Positions 61,635-64,000 of a stretch of DNA of 64,000 bases are shown here, piece by piece. Within the stretch, counting starts at the first letter, position 1; every line of letters starts with the position of its first letter. The position numbers and the translations under genes were made by a program. The DNA is taken from the IMG/VR virus record IMGVR_UViG_3300042907_001527, positions 40,000 to 103,999 of that record; one strand, given 5' to 3'. The notes under the pieces were generated by a model, which made no database searches, had not been told where the DNA came from, and saw only the letters and a program-made list of their open reading frames with translations. Origin of the DNA: a virus.

Positions 61635-63734
61635 ATGGCGGCTACTGACTTAAACCAAGGACAAATTGAAGCTAAAAGTAAAATTTCGGCAATTAAAAAC
61701 TTTTCGGAAGTTTCTAGTTCTGAAAAAAAATTAAAAAAGAGCGCGGGTAATTCAGAATCAAAAGGAATCCCTGATATTGCTTCTAGTCTTGATAACGCAT
61801 CAAAAGACCAAAAAAGATATTTAAAACCTCCACCAAATTCTTTTGAACAAGTATTGGAGATGATAGGTTTAACTAGTGGTAATGGTTCTGAAACTTTAAA
61901 ATATTTAAAAAAAAAATTATTGTTAACGGCCATTAAAATAGAGCCTGAAATTAAAAAAATCATAACTAAAAACGCTATAAAGGCTTTAGGTTGTTCTCAA
62001 GAACAAACATTCCAAGGATTTACTTCCGATTTTTTAGAGCTTAATCCTTTGAACACTCTTCCAGTAGGTCAAGGAATATATGTTCCAATTGAATCTATGG
62101 ATATTTCAGGAATGTTAAAAACTACAACAGATTCAAAAATAGGTAAAGTAGTTTATGAAAAACCTAACCCAAATGTGATTGAGAACGTATATAAACCTTA
62201 TAAAGGAAAAAAGCCGTTCCCAATGAATAAAGAATTTAATAACAGATTACAGGGAACATTTGTAACAAATTCATTTAATGGTGAATATGGTAAATATTAT
62301 CAAGGGGTATCAAACCAAAACTTATTTGATTTTCAATATAGCCCAACAAACCAATTTGGTGTTGACCAAGCATGTTTTAAAGTCGCTTTAATATCCAAAG
62401 TTAACGAATCATTAACTATAACCGGTGGCTCAGCAAATAAAGTTATTGATTTTTTAGAAGATTATTACGGAACAATTAAACTTTTTGATACTACTGACTT
62501 TACCGCAGTTATGATGAATGCTGTGTCAGGTGCAATAAATATTAAAGCAAATCTTACTTCAGATGAGATTAGCAAACAATCACAATTTATGTTAATTCTT
62601 CAGAGAATATTAGGTCTTTGTTTTGACTCAAGAAGAGAAATTGACGTTAGTGGAGTTTCAAAAATTGCCGAGTTAGATGGTGTTGACGAATCATTTTTTG
62701 AACTTACTGAAATTGATTTAAGAAATATTGATGTACAAATTAGTAATATACAAAATGGTGTTATGGAACTTGTTGATTGTGATAACGTAAAAGTTCCTGT
62801 TGATTATGAAACAATAATTGATGGATTAATTGACCTTAGAGAAACCGAAAATTTATCTTCAGCATTAGAAGTTAATAAAATTATTGCGATTAGTGATTCT
62901 TTAGTTCAAAATCCTGATTGGAAAGTCCTTTTACCAACAAATTTAAATTTGCAAGTTTTTGATGAAGATTTTATAAAAAAAATCCCGTTATCCGTTGCGG
63001 GAGCAATTTTAAGCCCAAAAGTTTTATTTCCAATTTTTGTTTTAATGCAGTCACTTGAATCCAATGCAACAAATTCTTTTAACTCTGCGGTAACATCAGC
63101 AAACACTTTTATTCAAAGCGCTAATACTATTGGTAATTCGGTTAATAATCTTATTAATAGTAACGTTGATTTTTTAAAAACTTTTAAAAAGTTTAATATA
63201 GAAATTGTTGCAGAAATTGGGGCTATTTTTGTAACCGAACTTTTTAATATATTAAAAAAAGATTTAATTAATCTTATGAGACCAATTATCACAGATATTG
63301 CATATGACGTTTTTAAAGCCAAAATGCAAACGATAGAAAGATTAATTACTATTGCCTTAATTATTAATCAAATTGTAATAGGGGTTAAAGATTACAAAAA
63401 ATGTAAATCTTTAATTGACGATATTTTAATAATACTAAATTTAATAAGTTCTTTAGCCCCTCCAGGAAGTAAAATACCTAAAATATTATTATTATTAACA
63501 AATTTTTTACCTGGAACTTCAGCTTCAAGGGCAAGTATTAATACAATAGAAGAACTACAAAAACTTGGAATACCTACAGGTACTTTACCTGATGGTTCAC
63601 CAAATTTAATGTTATTGGCGGACTTAGCATCTAAAAGAGCAACAAAAAAAGAATCTGCTCAAAATGGAAAACTTGACGCTATTGGAATTAGTGCTGATGG
63701 CAAACCGGTTCGGATTAGTGGAAAATCTATATAA
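61635..63734 (+). CDS. Unknown 699-residue virion-type protein with hydrophobic segments
   Basis: No catalytic motif is recognised. The N-terminal 90 residues are polar; the middle is mixed (NEFNNRLQGTFVTNSFNGEYGK is abbreviated here to LQGTFVTNSFNGEYGK), and residues about 470-640 hold several hydrophobic stretches (VLFPIFVLMQSLES, TIERLITIALIINQIVIGV, LIDDILIILNLISSLAPPGS) that may be membrane-active or buried helices. The end has PTGTLPDGSPNLMLLADLAS. Such hydrophobic helices are seen in ejection or tail-tip proteins. It starts one base after the helical gene's stop. Confidence 0.65.
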   Translation: MAATDLNQGQIEAKSKISAIKNFSEVSSSEKKLKKSAGNSESKGIPDIASSLDNASKDQKRYLKPPPNSFEQVLEMIGLTSGNGSETLKYLKKKLLLTAIKIEPEIKKIITKNAIKALGCSQEQTFQGFTSDFLELNPLNTLPVGQGIYVPIESMDISGMLKTTTDSKIGKVVYEKPNPNVIENVYKPYKGKKPFPMNKEFNNRLQGTFVTNSFNGEYGKYYQGVSNQNLFDFQYSPTNQFGVDQACFKVALISKVNESLTITGGSANKVIDFLEDYYGTIKLFDTTDFTAVMMNAVSGAINIKANLTSDEISKQSQFMLILQRILGLCFDSRREIDVSGVSKIAELDGVDESFFELTEIDLRNIDVQISNIQNGVMELVDCDNVKVPVDYETIIDGLIDLRETENLSSALEVNKIIAISDSLVQNPDWKVLLPTNLNLQVFDEDFIKKIPLSVAGAILSPKVLFPIFVLMQSLESNATNSFNSAVTSANTFIQSANTIGNSVNNLINSNVDFLKTFKKFNIEIVAEIGAIFVTELFNILKKDLINLMRPIITDIAYDVFKAKMQTIERLITIALIINQIVIGVKDYKKCKSLIDDILIILNLISSLAPPGSKIPKILLLLTNFLPGTSASRASINTIEELQKLGIPTGTLPDGSPNLMLLADLASKRATKKESAQNGKLDAIGISADGKPVRISGKSI

Positions 63735-63735
63735 T

Positions 63736-63942
63736 ATGACAAAAGAAGAATTTGAAAACATTTTAAATTTACAAAACAATTTAAAAGAATTACCTAATAC
63801 AAAGTTAGTTGAAGTTATGGATAAACTAACTGTCACATTTGATTTAACTAAAGAAAATGTAATTAGTTTAACAATATATTTAGATAAACTTGAAGAATTA
63901 TATAATAATACCCTTAAAGAATATCAATCTAGAAAGTTATAA
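63736..63942 (+). CDS. Unknown 68-residue helical protein
   Basis: The ATG at 63736 (MTKEEFENILNLQNNLKELP) is used rather than an upstream non-ATG start lying inside the previous gene. It is a Leu/Glu/Lys-rich helical protein, likely coiled coil (LVEVMDKLTVTFDL, YLDKLEELYNNTLKEYQSRK). No family recognised; it starts one base after the 699-residue gene. Confidence 0.65.
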   Translation: MTKEEFENILNLQNNLKELPNTKLVEVMDKLTVTFDLTKENVISLTIYLDKLEELYNNTLKEYQSRKL

Positions 63943-63944
63943 AC

Positions 63945-64000
63945 ATGGACGATAATACAATTTTTTTTCAAATAACTGTCCTTGACAATCAAGACCCAAT
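63945..64000 (+). CDS. Start of a gene cut by the right edge
   Basis: ATG at 63945 opens MDDNTIFFQITVLDNQDP and the frame is open to the end of the window. Only 18 residues are seen, so no assignment is made. It starts 2 bases after the previous stop, as with other genes here. Confidence 0.55.
   Translation, partial: MDDNTIFFQITVLDNQDP

Noticed and set aside
63664-63735. Earlier non-ATG start for the last small gene
   Set aside because: It would sit inside the coding end of the 699-residue gene; ATG 63736 follows that gene's stop by one base as in neighbouring junctions.
1-64000. tRNA genes and CRISPR arrays
   Set aside because: No cloverleaf-like block with a TTCGANTC-type arm and no regular repeat-spacer array was seen in the few noncoding gaps; the regular repeats are coding stalk repeats.

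Overview
The window is part of the genome of a large, AT-rich, contractile-tailed (T4-like, myovirus-type) bacteriophage. The evidence is a tail sheath protein, a gp19-type tail tube, a gp26-type baseplate/chaperone protein, a tape-measure candidate, neck candidates, a family B DNA polymerase and a gp55-like late sigma factor. There are no ribosomal or host housekeeping genes, no recognisable tRNA and no CRISPR array. Genes are packed tightly and often overlap by 1-11 bases. Almost no start codon has a Shine-Dalgarno sequence; most are preceded by short A/T stretches such as TAATATG. This, the AT bias and the threonine-proline fibre stalks fit an uncultured aquatic phage of a host with weak Shine-Dalgarno use, such as Bacteroidota. 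However, several sigma70-like promoters (TTGATA, 17 bases, TATAAT) argue against taking that host as settled.

Layout: (1) 1-18574, minus strand: tail and neck module, read right to left as gp14-like, gp15-like, sheath, a HAD-like protein, tail tube, gp26-like with an overlapping frame, tape measure, a 1694-residue OmpA-domain protein, a gp53/LysM-like protein and a giant protein running off the left edge. A tiny ribbon-helix-helix-like gene lies on the plus strand inside it. (2) 18630-23434, plus: SNF2 helicase, a manganese-type superoxide dismutase fused to a nuclease-like domain, a connector candidate and a small unknown. (3) 23411-31169, minus: DNA polymerase B, a small unknown and four glycosyltransferases. 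(4) 31261-39591, minus: five fibre/adhesin genes, four of them with Thr-Pro-rich (TPTNTPT) stalks. (5) 39643-42266, plus: five small unknown or structural genes ended by a strong terminator. (6) 42360-61253, plus: one long operon behind a near-consensus promoter, with nine glycosyltransferases, GDP-mannose-derived deoxysugar enzymes, two DegT-family proteins, an acetyltransferase, a methyltransferase, dUTPase, a DEDDy exonuclease, PhoH and the late sigma factor. (7) 61268-64000, plus: further virion-type genes.

How it may work together: sigma70-like promoters precede the replication and glycan genes. A recurrent TATTTATA-type element lies close upstream of many virion genes and may be read by the gp55-like sigma factor. 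The most striking theme is glycosylation. A GT60-type glycosyltransferase, a family whose eukaryotic members modify Thr-rich mucin-type peptides, lies immediately beside a fibre with mucin-like Thr-Pro stalks, and the phage carries much of a GDP-fucose/GDP-dideoxysugar pathway. The leading hypothesis is that the phage glycosylates its own fibre stalks. The SOD-nuclease fusion and a probable +1 (or -2) frameshift before the tape-measure gene are two further notable items. Family assignments come from reading motifs by eye; no database search was run.
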